DNA from: Streptacidiphilus fuscans
GTDB lineage: Bacteria; Actinomycetota; Actinomycetes; Streptomycetales; Streptomycetaceae
Direction of reading: 5' to 3'
Assembly (NCBI RefSeq): GCF_015690355.1
Contig: NZ_JADPRT010000001.1
Span: forward strand, 496,001 to 560,000
DNA: 64,000 bases
The notes beneath the pieces were generated by a model. It ran no database searches. It had not been told where the DNA came from and saw nothing but the letters and a program-made list of their open reading frames with translations. Positions 1-8,258 of the stretch are shown in pieces. How positions within the stretch are numbered: position 1 is the stretch's first letter; each line of letters opens with the position of its first letter. A program made the translations under genes and the position numbers.

Positions 1-1428
1 AGCTTCGTCTACAACCTGTTGAAGGCGAACACTGACAACTGGAACGGCTATGTCCAGGGGCTCTTCCCCGACAACGTGTCGAGCGTGTCGACCCCCGACG
101 CCAACACCGTCGTGATCAACCTGGCCCGCTCGTACAACCCCTCGTTCTACGAGGAGGACGTGCTCAGCCTGATTCCGCTGCTTCCGCAGCACGCCTGGGA
201 CAAGTCGTCGGACGCGGGCCCGGTCGGCAACCTGGACCAGACCACCGCCGGTGCCAAGGCCGTCTACGCCTACCTCCAGAAGGAGGGCGGTGACATGGCC
301 TCCTTCGCCACCAACCCGCTGTGGAAGGTGGTCGACGGTCCGTGGAAGCTGTCGGAGTTCCGGACGGACGGCTACTACAGCTACGTCCCCAACAAGCAGT
401 ACTCGGGGGCGGACAAACCGATCCTGGACAAGGTCGTGAACACGCCGTTCACCACCGACACCGCCGAGCTCAACGCCCTGCGCGCCGGTGACACGCTGGA
501 CGTCGGCACCCTGCCGCTCAACGACGTCAAGCAGGCCTCGGCGCTGGAGCAGAACGGCTACTCGGTGGCCAGCGTGCCGATCCCCGGCGTCGCGATGATC
601 CAGCCGAACTTCTACAACGCCCAGGTGGGGCCGGAGATCCAGCAACTCTACGTCCGCCAGGCGCTGGAGTACCTGATCAACCGGCCGCAGATCGTCTCCA
701 AGGTCTACTCCGGCTACGCCGACCCCGGAAACGGCCCGGTCCCGCTGACCGCGACCGGCCCGTGGGCCTCGCCGCTGGAGAAGTCCGGCGGACCGTACCC
801 GTACTCGCCGTCCAAGGCCACCGCGCTGCTCCAGGCGCACGGTTGGAAGGTCGTGCCCAACGGCGCCACCACCTGCCAGAACCCCGGCACCGGCGCGAAC
901 CAGTGCGGCGCGGGCATCACGGCGGGGGAGGGGCTGACCTTCCAACTCGCCTACACCTCCGGTGAGACGTCCCTGGACGAGCAGAGCGCCGCGATCAAGT
1001 CCTCCGAGGCGCAGGCCGGCATCACCATCAACCTGCACTCCGAGCCGTTCAACACGCTGATCGCCAACGTGGGCACGTGCACCGCCCAGTCCCACCCGGC
1101 CGCCACCTGCGGCTGGCAGCTGGCGGACTTCGGATACGACCCGTACTCGCTCTACCCGGCCGGTGAAGGACTCTTCAACAGCGGCGGCACCAGCAACCAG
1201 GGCGGCTACTCCGACCCGAAGATGGACCAGCTGATCAACGCGACCGAGTACGGCTCGGACACGGCCTCCTTCTACGCCTACGAGGACTACGCGGCCCAGC
1301 AGCTGCCGTGGCTGTGGCTGCCGAACCACAACAGCCTGCTGGTCTACCGCAACAACCTCCAGGGCATCACGCCGCTGAACCCGTTCTCCGGCGGCCTGAA
1401 CCCGGAGATGTGGGGCTACACCAAGTGA
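1..1428 (+). CDS. Family-5 ABC oligopeptide-binding protein (5'-truncated)
   Basis: This is the C-terminal 475 residues of an extracellular solute-binding protein of the SBP_bac_5 class, which captures oligopeptides for an ABC importer. The reading frame is already open at base 1, so signal peptide and start lie outside the window. Typical features are the FVYNLLKANTDNWNGY-type region, the segment around LRAGDTLDVGTLPL and the late YLINRPQIV helix where SBP_bac_5 proteins have their Arg-rich hinge. It ends 7 bases before the permease gene at 1436, so the two are cotranscribed. Unlike the second binding protein in this window (50291-52156), it has no C-terminal membrane anchor. Confidence 0.9.
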   Translation, partial: SFVYNLLKANTDNWNGYVQGLFPDNVSSVSTPDANTVVINLARSYNPSFYEEDVLSLIPLLPQHAWDKSSDAGPVGNLDQTTAGAKAVYAYLQKEGGDMASFATNPLWKVVDGPWKLSEFRTDGYYSYVPNKQYSGADKPILDKVVNTPFTTDTAELNALRAGDTLDVGTLPLNDVKQASALEQNGYSVASVPIPGVAMIQPNFYNAQVGPEIQQLYVRQALEYLINRPQIVSKVYSGYADPGNGPVPLTATGPWASPLEKSGGPYPYSPSKATALLQAHGWKVVPNGATTCQNPGTGANQCGAGITAGEGLTFQLAYTSGETSLDEQSAAIKSSEAQAGITINLHSEPFNTLIANVGTCTAQSHPAATCGWQLADFGYDPYSLYPAGEGLFNSGGTSNQGGYSDPKMDQLINATEYGSDTASFYAYEDYAAQQLPWLWLPNHNSLLVYRNNLQGITPLNPFSGGLNPEMWGYTK

Positions 1429-1435
1429 GTGCGTC

Positions 1436-2389
1436 ATGACCGCCTATCTCGTCCGCCGGATCGGCCAAGCGATCACCGTGGTGATCGGGGTCATGGTGCT
1501 CACCTTCATCATGGTCCACCTGGAGCCCGGGAGCGCGGCCCGCGCGACGCTCGGAGTGAAGGCCACGGCCGGTCGGATCGCCATCTTCGACAAGGTCAAC
1601 GGCCTCAACCAACCGTTGTGGGAACAGTTCTGGACGTACGTCAAGCAGGTGTGCCAGGGCGACTTCGGCACGTCCTACTCCCTGCAGCAGCCGGTGTCGA
1701 CGCTGATCGCGCAACGGCTGCCCAAGGACGCGGTCCTGCTGGGCATCTCCACGGCGCTGGCGCTGGCCATCGCCATTCCGCTCGGGATCTACCAGGCGGT
1801 GCGGCGTAACGGCGTCGGCGACAACGTCGCCACGGTGGTGGCCTTCGTCCTCTACTCGATGCCCGACTTCTTTTTCGCGCTGCTGCTGATCGCGGTGTTC
1901 TCGGTGCAGTTCCACCTGCTGCCGCCGCTGGCCCCCCGGGCCACCACGGTGCTCGGGATCCTGTCCGACCCACGGGCGCTGATCCTGCCCGTGGCGACGC
2001 TGACGCTGGTCAGCGTCTCCGGCTACAGCCGCTACATGCGGTCCTCGGCGATCGACGCCCTGGCCCAGGAGTACCTGCGGGTGGTCCGGGCCAAGGGCTT
2101 GCCGGAGCGGCTGGTGCTGATGCGGCACGTGCTGCGCAACTCGATCCTGCCGATCGTCACCATCGTCGGGCTTTCCGCGCCCAGCATCGTCGCGGGCGCG
2201 GTCATTGCCGAGGAGGTCTTCAACTACCCGGGTATGGGGCTGCTCTTCTTCCAGGCGGCCACCAGCCACGACTACCCGATCCTGCTCGGCTCGACGCTGA
2301 TCGTCGGCGTCGCCACCGTCATCGGCAACCTGGCCGCCGACACCGCCTACAGCCTCCTCGACCCCCGGATTCGCTATGTCAGTACATGA
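1436..2389 (+). CDS. Oligopeptide ABC transporter permease, DppB/OppB type
   Basis: This 317-residue integral membrane protein forms half of the translocation pore of a peptide importer. An N-terminal membrane helix (residues about 8-30) and a periplasmic-side loop are followed by five helices of the BPD_transp_1 fold. The cytosolic EAA loop that docks the ATPase is visible as EYLRVVRAKGLPERLVLMRH followed by VLRNSILP (residues about 207-235). The ATG follows the binding-protein stop by 7 bases. Its 3' end overlaps the next permease by 14 bases, indicating translational coupling. No ATPase genes follow here, so they must be elsewhere in the genome. Confidence 0.93.
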   Translation: MTAYLVRRIGQAITVVIGVMVLTFIMVHLEPGSAARATLGVKATAGRIAIFDKVNGLNQPLWEQFWTYVKQVCQGDFGTSYSLQQPVSTLIAQRLPKDAVLLGISTALALAIAIPLGIYQAVRRNGVGDNVATVVAFVLYSMPDFFFALLLIAVFSVQFHLLPPLAPRATTVLGILSDPRALILPVATLTLVSVSGYSRYMRSSAIDALAQEYLRVVRAKGLPERLVLMRHVLRNSILPIVTIVGLSAPSIVAGAVIAEEVFNYPGMGLLFFQAATSHDYPILLGSTLIVGVATVIGNLAADTAYSLLDPRIRYVST

Positions 2390-3341
2390 GCCGGTGCACG
2401 AACCCGCACTCGATGCGGAGCCGGACCGCGAGGCGGCGACCGGTGCCGCCGCCGGGCCCGGAGCGGTGCCGGAGGCAGGCGAGCTCACCGCGCGGCGCGG
2501 GTCCGGACGGCTGATCGTCTCGACCCTCGCGCACAACAAGATGGCGATCGCCGGGGCCTGCCTGGTGGTGGTGATGGTGCTGTTCTGCTTCGTGGGCCCA
2601 CTGCTCTACCCCACCAACCAGGTCACCGTCCGGCTGGACCTGGCCGAACTCCCGCCCAGCGGTGCGCATCCGCTCGGCACCGACGCCTCCGGCTACGACG
2701 TGCTGGGCCGGTTGATGCAGGGCGGCAGGTCCTCGCTGGAGCTGGGGTTCGCGGTCGCCGTCGCCACGAGCGTCATCGGCACGCTCTACGGCGCGTTCGC
2801 GGGCTTCATCGGCGGGGTGGTGGACGCGCTGATGATGCGTGTCATCGACACCTTCCTGGCCATCCCGGGTCTGGTGCTGCTGCTGATCCTGGTCAGCATG
2901 TTCACCCCGAACCTGCTGATGATCATCGTGCTGCTGTCGCTGCTCTCCTGGCTGGGCGTGGCGCGACTGGTCCGAGGCGAGGTACTGAGCTTGCGGACCA
3001 GGGAGTTCGTCCAGGCGGCCCGGATGATGGGCGGGAGCCGACGCCGCATCATCCTGCGCCACCTGGTGCCGAACGCGATCGGCGTGGTGCTCGTCAGCGC
3101 CACCTTCACGATCGCGGACGCCATCCTGGCCATGTCCACACTGAGCTTCCTCGGGCTCGGCATCCCGCCACCCCACGCGGACTGGGGCACGATGCTCTCG
3201 GACGGGCTCAACTACCTGTTCGACGGCTACTGGTGGCTGGTCTACCCGCCGGCGGTGATCCTGATCGTCACGGTCGTGGCGTTCAACCTGATCGGCGACG
3301 CCCTCCACGACTCACTGGACGCGCGACTCCAGCGGCAGTAG
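2376..3341 (+). CDS. Oligopeptide ABC transporter permease, DppC/OppC type
   Basis: This 321-residue protein is the second pore subunit. A 45-residue Ala/Pro/Glu-rich cytosolic tail precedes the first membrane helix (about residues 56-78), followed by the HPLGTDASGYDVLGR segment characteristic of DppC/OppC and a five-helix BPD_transp_1 domain. The EAA loop reads EFVQAARMMGGSRRRIILRH. The start lies inside the preceding permease gene (14-base overlap). A hairpin right after the stop (3348-3371) ends the operon, so this locus carries binding protein and permeases but no ATPases, unlike the complete system at 50-56 kb. Confidence 0.93.
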   Translation: MSVHEPVHEPALDAEPDREAATGAAAGPGAVPEAGELTARRGSGRLIVSTLAHNKMAIAGACLVVVMVLFCFVGPLLYPTNQVTVRLDLAELPPSGAHPLGTDASGYDVLGRLMQGGRSSLELGFAVAVATSVIGTLYGAFAGFIGGVVDALMMRVIDTFLAIPGLVLLLILVSMFTPNLLMIIVLLSLLSWLGVARLVRGEVLSLRTREFVQAARMMGGSRRRIILRHLVPNAIGVVLVSATFTIADAILAMSTLSFLGLGIPPPHADWGTMLSDGLNYLFDGYWWLVYPPAVILIVTVVAFNLIGDALHDSLDARLQRQ

Positions 3342-3347
3342 GGCGGT

Positions 3348-3371
3348 AGGACGCGCGGGCCCGTGCGTCCT
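3348..3371 (+). terminator. Hairpin terminator of the peptide ABC operon
   Basis: The arms AGGACGCGCGGG and CCCGTGCGTCCT pair over 12 positions with one G-T wobble, seven bases after the permease stop. There is no run of T, as is usual for actinomycete terminators. Confidence 0.55.
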
Positions 3372-3428
3372 CGTCCGTTCTGTCAGTCCCTTCGTGTTGA
3401 GTGGGTCGGAGACGAAGGGAACAGAACT

Positions 3429-4106
3429 GTGGACATCCTGCTGATCGCCGGTCTGTGGCTCGGCGGAACCGCCTGGAAGGACGTGACGCCCGAACTCGAA
3501 CGCCTCGGTCACCGGCCGGTCCCGCTCACCCTGCCGGGCCAGGGCGACGGCAACGCGTCCGCCACACTGGCCGACCAGCTCGCGGCCGTCCTCGCCGCCG
3601 TGGACGCCGCGCCGGGCCCGGTGACGGTGGTCGGCCACTCCGCCGCGAGCACGCTGGCGTGGCTGGCGGCCGACGCCCGCCCCGACCGGGTGGCCAGGGC
3701 CGTCCTGATCGGCGGCTTCCCGGGCAACGACGGCGCCGCGTACGCCGACTTCTTCCCGATAGCGGACGACGCGATGCCGTTCCCCGGCTGGGAGCCCTTC
3801 GCAGGCCCCGACAGCGCCGACCTGGACGAGCAGGCGCGCACGCGGCTCGCAGCCGCGGCGATCCCCGTCCCGGCGGGCGTCGCCCAAGGCGTGGTCCGGC
3901 TGACTGACGAGCGCCGCTTCGACGTACCGGTGACGGTGGTCTGCCCGGAGTTCTCGCCCGAGGAGGCCAAGGGCTGGATCAGCGCCGGACAGATCCCCGA
4001 ACTCGCCCGCGCCAAGCACGTCGAGTTCGTCGACATCGCCTCCGGCCACTGGCCCATGGTCACCCGACCGAACGAGCTCGCAAATCTCCTGGGTGCCATG
4101 TCCTAG
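3429..4106 (+). CDS. Alpha/beta-fold hydrolase
   Basis: A 225-residue single-domain alpha/beta hydrolase, probably an esterase acting on small molecules in the cytosol; the substrate is unknown. The nucleophile elbow is VVGHSAAS (Ser71) and the catalytic His lies in SGHWPMV near the C-terminus; LAGLWLGGTAW-type residues near the start would form the oxyanion hole. I chose the GTG at 3429 because GAAGGGA sits 7 bases upstream and the protein then begins directly with the first beta strand; an upstream in-frame start at 3363 would add 22 unconvincing residues. Stand-alone gene between two hairpins. Confidence 0.82.
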   Translation: MDILLIAGLWLGGTAWKDVTPELERLGHRPVPLTLPGQGDGNASATLADQLAAVLAAVDAAPGPVTVVGHSAASTLAWLAADARPDRVARAVLIGGFPGNDGAAYADFFPIADDAMPFPGWEPFAGPDSADLDEQARTRLAAAAIPVPAGVAQGVVRLTDERRFDVPVTVVCPEFSPEEAKGWISAGQIPELARAKHVEFVDIASGHWPMVTRPNELANLLGAMS

Positions 4107-4134
4107 GGTCTCGCCGGGCGGAGCGGCGAGCCCT
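4105..4134 (+). terminator. Hairpin after the alpha/beta hydrolase gene
   Basis: AGGGTCTCGCC and GGCGAGCCCT pair with a one-base bulge; the left arm begins inside the stop codon. It may act on both strands, since the NmrA-type pseudogene ends about 40 bases further on in the opposite direction. Confidence 0.45.
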
Positions 4135-4172
4135 GTCGTGCGTGCCCGCGTTGGACGTGACGTGGTGGGTGG

Positions 4173-5098
4173 TCATCCCGTCCATCCGGTGTGGCGCAGC
4201 CAGTCCTCAAAGGTCATCACGTCGGGGTGCAGGCGGCGCAGGAGGTTGATGTCCCGGTCCTGGGCGTAGAGATCACGCTCGGCGAAGAACCGGAACATTG
4301 CCGCGTAGTCGTGGCTGAAGTCGGGGACGGCGGCGCGCAGTTCGTCGTGCGGCATCGGGATGTAGGCGCTGGGGGTGCCCGTGACCTGAGCGAAGGTGGC
4401 GGCGATCTTGTCGCCGGTGAGGCTGTCACCGATCACCGCGAGGTCGCGGGCGCCCCAGGACTGCCAGTTGTCGAACATGTGGCAGGCGAACCAGGCGATG
4501 TCGTCGAGGGCGACGAGCGGGTAGCGGGCGGCGCCGAGGGGGAGCCTGAAGGTCAGGCCACCCCGGACGTCCGGTCGCGGGTGAGCCGGTCCCGCAGGTT
4601 CTCGAAGTACGGCGCCGTGGTCAGCACCGAGACGTGGTCCGTGTACCAGCCGTCGGTCTCCTTGCGGAGCATTTCCTCCGACCGCATCAGGTTGATGTGG
4701 GCGGCGACGGCGGCTTTGCTGTCGAAGTGCGGGACGGGGTGGCCGGTCAGGGACACCGCGCTGTCCAACGAGGACCAGATGAAACGCTCCACGCCGGCCC
4801 GCTCCGCGGCGGCCAGCAAGCGCAGGCCTTGCCGATACTCACCCACCGCGCTGCCCGTCGCGAAGAAGTCGGTGTTGGCGAACACGCGGTCGGCCTGCCC
4901 GATCAGGGCCTCGAGGGCCGCCGAGTCGGAGTGGACCAGTCGCACGCGCTCGGGCGCGGTGGCGCTGAGTTCGGTGGCGCGGGCGGACTCCGGGTGGCGG
5001 GTGGGGACGGTGACGGTGGCGTCGGTGGTGGCCAGCAGGTGGCGGACCACGTGGCGGCCCATGGCTCCGGTGCCGCCGACGACGAGGACGTGGGTCAT
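4173..5098 (-). pseudogene. Frameshifted NmrA-family NAD(P)-binding reductase
   Basis: An atypical short-chain dehydrogenase of the NmrA/NAD(P)H-binding family, broken by one frameshift. The 5' part (5098 to about 4576) begins with the dinucleotide motif MTHVLVVGGTGAMGRHVVRH and continues through ENLRDRLTR. It then runs into a stop at 4553-4555. The conserved remainder (PDVRGG, LPLGAARYPLVALDDIAWF, MFDNWQSWGARDLAV, ending at 4173) continues in the next frame. One missing base near 4575-4577 explains both halves; restored, the protein would be about 308 residues, normal for the family. A sequencing error cannot be excluded. Its start overlaps the stop of a deacetylase remnant upstream (ATGA), so the pair was once an operon. 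Confidence 0.85.
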
Positions 5099-5229
5099 GA
5101 CGTTCTTCTCCGGTGTGTCAGGACGTGATCGGCCACCTGGGCGTGGGTGGCGACCCAGACGTCGCCGGACTCACGGATGTGGTCGAGGATCTGGCCGACC
5201 ATCCCCGCGAGGGGCGGACGTCCACGGAC
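5095..5229 (-). pseudogene. C-terminal remnant of a polysaccharide deacetylase-like gene
   Basis: On the minus strand, 43 codons ending at 5095 read GRPPLAGMVGQILDHIRES then GDVWVATHAQVADHV. This matches the conserved end of polysaccharide deacetylase/allantoinase-like proteins (GRP..., ...VWVATHAQ.ADH). No start or catalytic domain precedes it; upstream the frame loses similarity. The TGA overlaps the ATG of the broken NmrA gene by one base pair step (ATGA). This looks like a degraded two-gene operon. Identification rests on motif recall only. Confidence 0.55.
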
Positions 5230-5509
5230 TGAGCGCACCACACGTGCGATGTCCCAATGCTCCTATCTGCAAAGGATGGTGATCGAGCGTCAGAACCCTG
5301 CCGAGAGTGAACTCTCTCGTCCCACCGTCCCGAGCCGCCGTCATGTCCGTGTACGTCCCAGCAGGTCAGGCATGGCGATGTCCCGTCATCACGTCATCTT
5401 GTCTCCGCCCCTCGTCGGACGGGAGTTGGTCGAGCACGCTCTGTGCCGAGCAGTTCCCAGGGGCCCATAGGAACTGCGTCCGAGTTGTTCGACCAGGAGG
5501 GGAAAGATC
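5230..5509. other. Intergenic region without a gene
   Basis: No reading frame with convincing coding character was found. The region is less GC-rich than its neighbours in places. It holds the inverted repeat at 5450-5477, and presumably the promoter of the secreted-protein gene at 5510. Confidence 0.5.
5450..5477. promoter_or_regulatory. Inverted repeat upstream of secreted inhibitor-like gene
   Basis: GCAGTTCC and GGAACTGC are perfect 8-base arms separated by 12 bases, ending 32 bases before the GTG at 5510. It may be an operator or an RNA stem in the 5' leader. Confidence 0.35.
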
Positions 5510-6199
5510 GTGATGAGGTCACGCAGCTTGAAGGCGCTCGCCGTCATGGCGACGGTCGCGGCCATCGGCACGGCGGGGGTGGGCACGGCGAACGCCGCGT
5601 CCCAGGCCGCGCCGCACACCGCGACGCAGGCCGCCCCGTTCGCGACGCAGGTTCGCGAGGCGGGGTTGAACACCACGCAGGCCGCCGCCCTGCAGAGCAA
5701 GGTCGACCAGATCCTGCACCAGTACACCGGCGCCAAGCAGGTCGCCGCGAACGAGATCGCCCTGCCGCACGGCAGCTCGGTCCTGCTGCCGCTGCCGGGC
5801 CAGAAGTACGCGCGGGTCCTGCCCGGCGCGGTCAACCTCGGCTTCGCGCCGGCGAACGCCACCCGCGTGACGCCGAACAGCAGCGGAACGGGCAACCCCG
5901 ACTCCGGCACCTACTTCTGGCCCAACGGCTCGGGCTGTACGTACGAGTACTTCTGCATGTGGCAGGGGCAGGAGGGTGCCGGTGAGCAGTTCAACGTGAG
6001 CACCTGCAACGAGGACCAGGAGCTTCCGGGGTCCGGCTGGAACACCGACGGGTCCTGGATCAACAACCAGACCCCGGGCACGGACGCCTACCTCCTCAAC
6101 AGCGGCCACGGTGTCATCTACACGACGCCTCCGCCCATGTCGTGGAACAACGACTACAACTGGCAGCCCGTCTGGTACGCGGACGCCTGCAACCACTGA
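5510..6199 (+). CDS. Secreted protein with peptidase-inhibitor I36/crystallin-like domain
   Basis: This 229-residue protein has a Sec signal peptide (RSRSLK, hydrophobic core AVMATVAAIGTAGVGTANA, probable cleavage after ANA-A near residue 30). The mature part has an N-terminal helical region of about 100 residues and a Cys/Trp/Tyr-rich C-terminal domain (YFWPNGSGCTYEYFCMW, then paired Cys in NVSTC and YADAC). Such beta-rich Cys domains occur in family I36 inhibitors and beta/gamma-crystallin-like proteins of streptomycetes. An AGGAGGGG box precedes a GTG-ATG pair; either GTG 5510 or ATG 5513 may be used. Role unknown; inhibition of secreted proteases is a guess from the family. Confidence 0.65.
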   Translation: MMRSRSLKALAVMATVAAIGTAGVGTANAASQAAPHTATQAAPFATQVREAGLNTTQAAALQSKVDQILHQYTGAKQVAANEIALPHGSSVLLPLPGQKYARVLPGAVNLGFAPANATRVTPNSSGTGNPDSGTYFWPNGSGCTYEYFCMWQGQEGAGEQFNVSTCNEDQELPGSGWNTDGSWINNQTPGTDAYLLNSGHGVIYTTPPPMSWNNDYNWQPVWYADACNH

Positions 6200-6210
6200 T
6201 CCGCTCCATC

Positions 6211-6240
6211 GCTGAGCACCGCTGAGCACCGCTGAGACCG
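6211..6240. repeat. 10-bp tandem repeat just after a stop codon
   Basis: GCTGAGCACC, GCTGAGCACC and GCTGAGACCG follow one another 11 bases behind the TGA of the secreted-protein gene; each copy carries its own TGA. One of several stop-proximal tandem duplications in this window. Confidence 0.8.
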
Positions 6241-6273
6241 CAGGGCCGAGCAGCTCCACCCGCTCGGCCCTGC
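6240..6273 (+). terminator. Hairpin terminator
   Basis: Perfect 12-base arms GCAGGGCCGAGC and GCTCGGCCCTGC with a 10-base loop, placed 40 bases after the stop of the secreted-protein gene. Confidence 0.65.
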
Positions 6274-6336
6274 GCCGCGAGGACGTGCGTCGGCTACCGG
6301 CAATCGGGTAGCGGCGCGCGTAGGTGAACCCACAGG

Positions 6337-6822
6337 ATGCCTCGCATGATCACCACACGTACCGCCACCGCAGCCGACGTGACCACCCTTGCCGCGCTCA
6401 ACGCCGTCGTTCACGACCTGCATGCCCGCACACGTCCTGACATCTTCGTCACCGCTCCGGCCGTTGACGCGCTCGAAGCCCTGCTGACTGAGCAGTTGGC
6501 CGAACCGGGCGTGACCTTCGTGCTCGCCGAGACACCCGACGGCCGAGCCGTCGGCTACGCGATGGCAAGGGTCGTCGAGCGACCGGCGAGCGTCCTGGCG
6601 CTCCCGGAGACCTTCGTCTCGCTCCAGCAGATCGCGGTGGATCCGACCGCCGCGAGAGGCGGAGTGGGTACCGCGCTGCTGGAACAGGTCCGCGCGATCG
6701 GGCGCGCGGCGGGCTGCCGTCGGCTGGTGACACAGGTCAGGGACTTCAACGAGGACGCCTACGCCTTCTACCGGTCCGCAGGTCTGAGCCCGGTCACCCG
6801 GACGCTGGAACAGGCACTCTGA
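6337..6822 (+). CDS. GNAT-family N-acetyltransferase
   Basis: A 161-residue cytosolic acetyl-CoA-dependent acyltransferase. The acetyl-CoA-binding motif A is visible as QQIAVDPTAARGGVGTALLE (residues about 96-115), and the C-terminal part has the motif-B-like DFNEDAYAFYRSAGL typical of GNAT enzymes. Length is normal for a single-domain member. Substrate (amino group of a protein, antibiotic or metabolite) cannot be told. ATG 6337 is the first start; ATG 6346 (MITTR) is also possible because neither has a strong ribosome-binding site. Confidence 0.85.
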   Translation: MPRMITTRTATAADVTTLAALNAVVHDLHARTRPDIFVTAPAVDALEALLTEQLAEPGVTFVLAETPDGRAVGYAMARVVERPASVLALPETFVSLQQIAVDPTAARGGVGTALLEQVRAIGRAAGCRRLVTQVRDFNEDAYAFYRSAGLSPVTRTLEQAL

Positions 6823-6971
6823 CGCCGGGTCATTCCGCCTCGTCGCCGGGGGTCCGGTGTGGGTGTGGTGACGCGTGCGGCGGGGAAAGGCAGGAGGGAC
6901 ATGACAACCTGGCGCGCCGCGAGCGGTCACAAGCCGTGGTGCGGCGTCCTGACGTTCTGGGGGTAGTACGG

Positions 6972-7700
6972 ATGAACCGCAGGCACTGGTTCTCGTTCGC
7001 GGCGGCAGCGGCGCTCGTCCTGGGGACGACCGGGGCGGCCACGGCGGCGAGTGGCGTGGGTGGTTCGGGCGGCGGCACGCAGAGCCTCGCTCCTGCCCAC
7101 CAGGCAGCCGCCCACCACGCGGTCGCGGCGACCGCCGCGGATCCGTGCGGCTACACCGCGGCGGTGCCCGCGGACCGTTTCAAGGGCATCCCGGTGTTCG
7201 ACGCGGCCAAGGCCGCCAAGCCGTACTCGGCGCAGCTGCGCACCAGCCAGGGTGTGATCACCTTTCAGGCGCTGACCAGCGCAGCGCCCTGCACCACCTA
7301 CTCGTTCCGGTTCCTGGCCGAGCACGACTACTACAACCGCACCCACTGCCACCGGCTCACCACCAAGGGCATCTACGTGCTCCAGTGCGGCGACCCGACC
7401 GGGACCGGCTCGGGCGGGCCGGGGTACTCGTTCAACGACGAGAACCTGACCGGCGCGACCTACCCGGCCGGCACCGTGGCGATGGCCAACGCCGGGCCGA
7501 ACACCAACGGCAGCCAGTTCTTCTTCGTCTGGAAGGACACCAAGCTCTCGCCCGCCTACACCCCGTTCGGCAAGGTCACCGGCGGCATGGACGTGCTGCT
7601 CAAGATCGCCGCCGCGGGAGAGGACGACCAGAACGGCCCCGGCGACGGTTTCCCGACGCTCCCGGTCGACATCCACGACATCCGGATCCTGCACGGCTGA
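6972..7700 (+). CDS. Secreted cyclophilin-type peptidyl-prolyl isomerase
   Basis: This 242-residue PPIase catalyses cis/trans isomerisation of proline bonds, here outside the cell or at the membrane. It starts with a Sec signal (MNRRHWFSF plus an Ala/Leu-rich core to about residue 28). The cyclophilin domain spans about residues 70-240, with HCHRLTTKGIYVLQCGDPTG (catalytic Arg in CHR), the GSQFFFVW strand and YTPFGKVTGGMDVL. The ATG at 6972 was chosen because the signal peptide begins there; an upstream GTG would add 12 residues. It lacks a lipobox Cys, so it is probably released. Confidence 0.9.
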   Translation: MNRRHWFSFAAAAALVLGTTGAATAASGVGGSGGGTQSLAPAHQAAAHHAVAATAADPCGYTAAVPADRFKGIPVFDAAKAAKPYSAQLRTSQGVITFQALTSAAPCTTYSFRFLAEHDYYNRTHCHRLTTKGIYVLQCGDPTGTGSGGPGYSFNDENLTGATYPAGTVAMANAGPNTNGSQFFFVWKDTKLSPAYTPFGKVTGGMDVLLKIAAAGEDDQNGPGDGFPTLPVDIHDIRILHG

Positions 7701-7764
7701 GCCGTTCGGCGTCCGTCTCCTGAGACGGTCCGGCCGTTGCACCGGAAGTGCGGCGGCCGGGCCG

Positions 7765-7770
7765 TAGCAT
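7765..7770 (+). promoter_or_regulatory. -10 box (TAGCAT) of a probable leaderless gene
   Basis: TAGCAT lies 8 bases before ATG 7779, so transcription would begin at or next to the start codon. No ribosome-binding site is present. The -35 region is not clear. Confidence 0.4.
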
Positions 7771-7778
7771 CGGGCCTC

Positions 7779-8183
7779 ATGCATATGGGAGTGATCGGCC
7801 ACGAAGGCCTGTCCGACGTCACCGAGATGCTGGTCCGCGGCGAGCTGTGGCGCATCGTCACCGGCTGTCCGAGTCACGACCTCGTCGGTGTGACGCCGCT
7901 GCGCCCCGGCCCGGAGACCTGGTTCGCCCAGTCCGTGGTGGACCACGGCGGCGGGCTGGAGATCCTCGGCACCACCGCGCACGCGCTGCGCGAGGAGGCC
8001 CGTGCGGTGCACCATCTCAGCTCCGGCATGGTGCTCGTCCCGACGCTGCTCGGCATGGTCGAGGAACTGGTCGCGGTCTGGGACGGTCAACCCGGTACGG
8101 AGGTCGCCGAGGCGGTCGCGGAGGCGGAGCGTCTCGGCCTCTACGTGCACCGGGTCTGGCCCGAGGGGTCGGCGCGACAGTAG
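7779..8183 (+). CDS. Small Rossmann-like (SLOG-type) protein of unknown function
   Basis: A 134-residue protein starting MHMGVIGHEGLSDV, an N-terminal strand and Gly-rich loop like the GVTGHRGL start of streptomycete SLOG/DprA-type nucleotide-binding proteins. It continues with GVTPLRPGPETWFAQSVVDHG, VEELVAVWDGQPG and ends in HRVWPEG, which parallel the ADG.D.WFAQ.VLD.GG, DEL.AVWDG and WPEGA blocks I recall from those proteins. SLOG domains bind nucleotides or nucleotide-derived ligands; a ligand here is not predictable. ATG 7779 is placed 8 bases after a TAGCAT box and lacks a ribosome-binding site. Confidence 0.55.
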   Translation: MHMGVIGHEGLSDVTEMLVRGELWRIVTGCPSHDLVGVTPLRPGPETWFAQSVVDHGGGLEILGTTAHALREEARAVHHLSSGMVLVPTLLGMVEELVAVWDGQPGTEVAEAVAEAERLGLYVHRVWPEGSARQ

Positions 8184-8258
8184 GTCTTGGACGCACTACC
8201 GCCCGCGTGGCAGGGTGGTTCCCGCACTGATCATGAATCGGCAGGCGGGGAGCGGAAG

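Noticed and set aside
1-3341. A recent duplication of the peptide ABC operon at 50-56 kb
   Set aside because: Both are family-5 peptide systems, but the proteins differ throughout (tails, anchors, loop sequences) and the first lacks ATPases. They are ancient paralogues.
4173-4478. A separate small gene encoding a 101-residue protein starting MFDNWQSW
   Set aside because: It is the in-frame continuation of the NmrA-type gene after a one-base frameshift, with the linking sequence (PLGAARYPLVALDDIAWF) present just upstream in the same frame and no ribosome-binding site.
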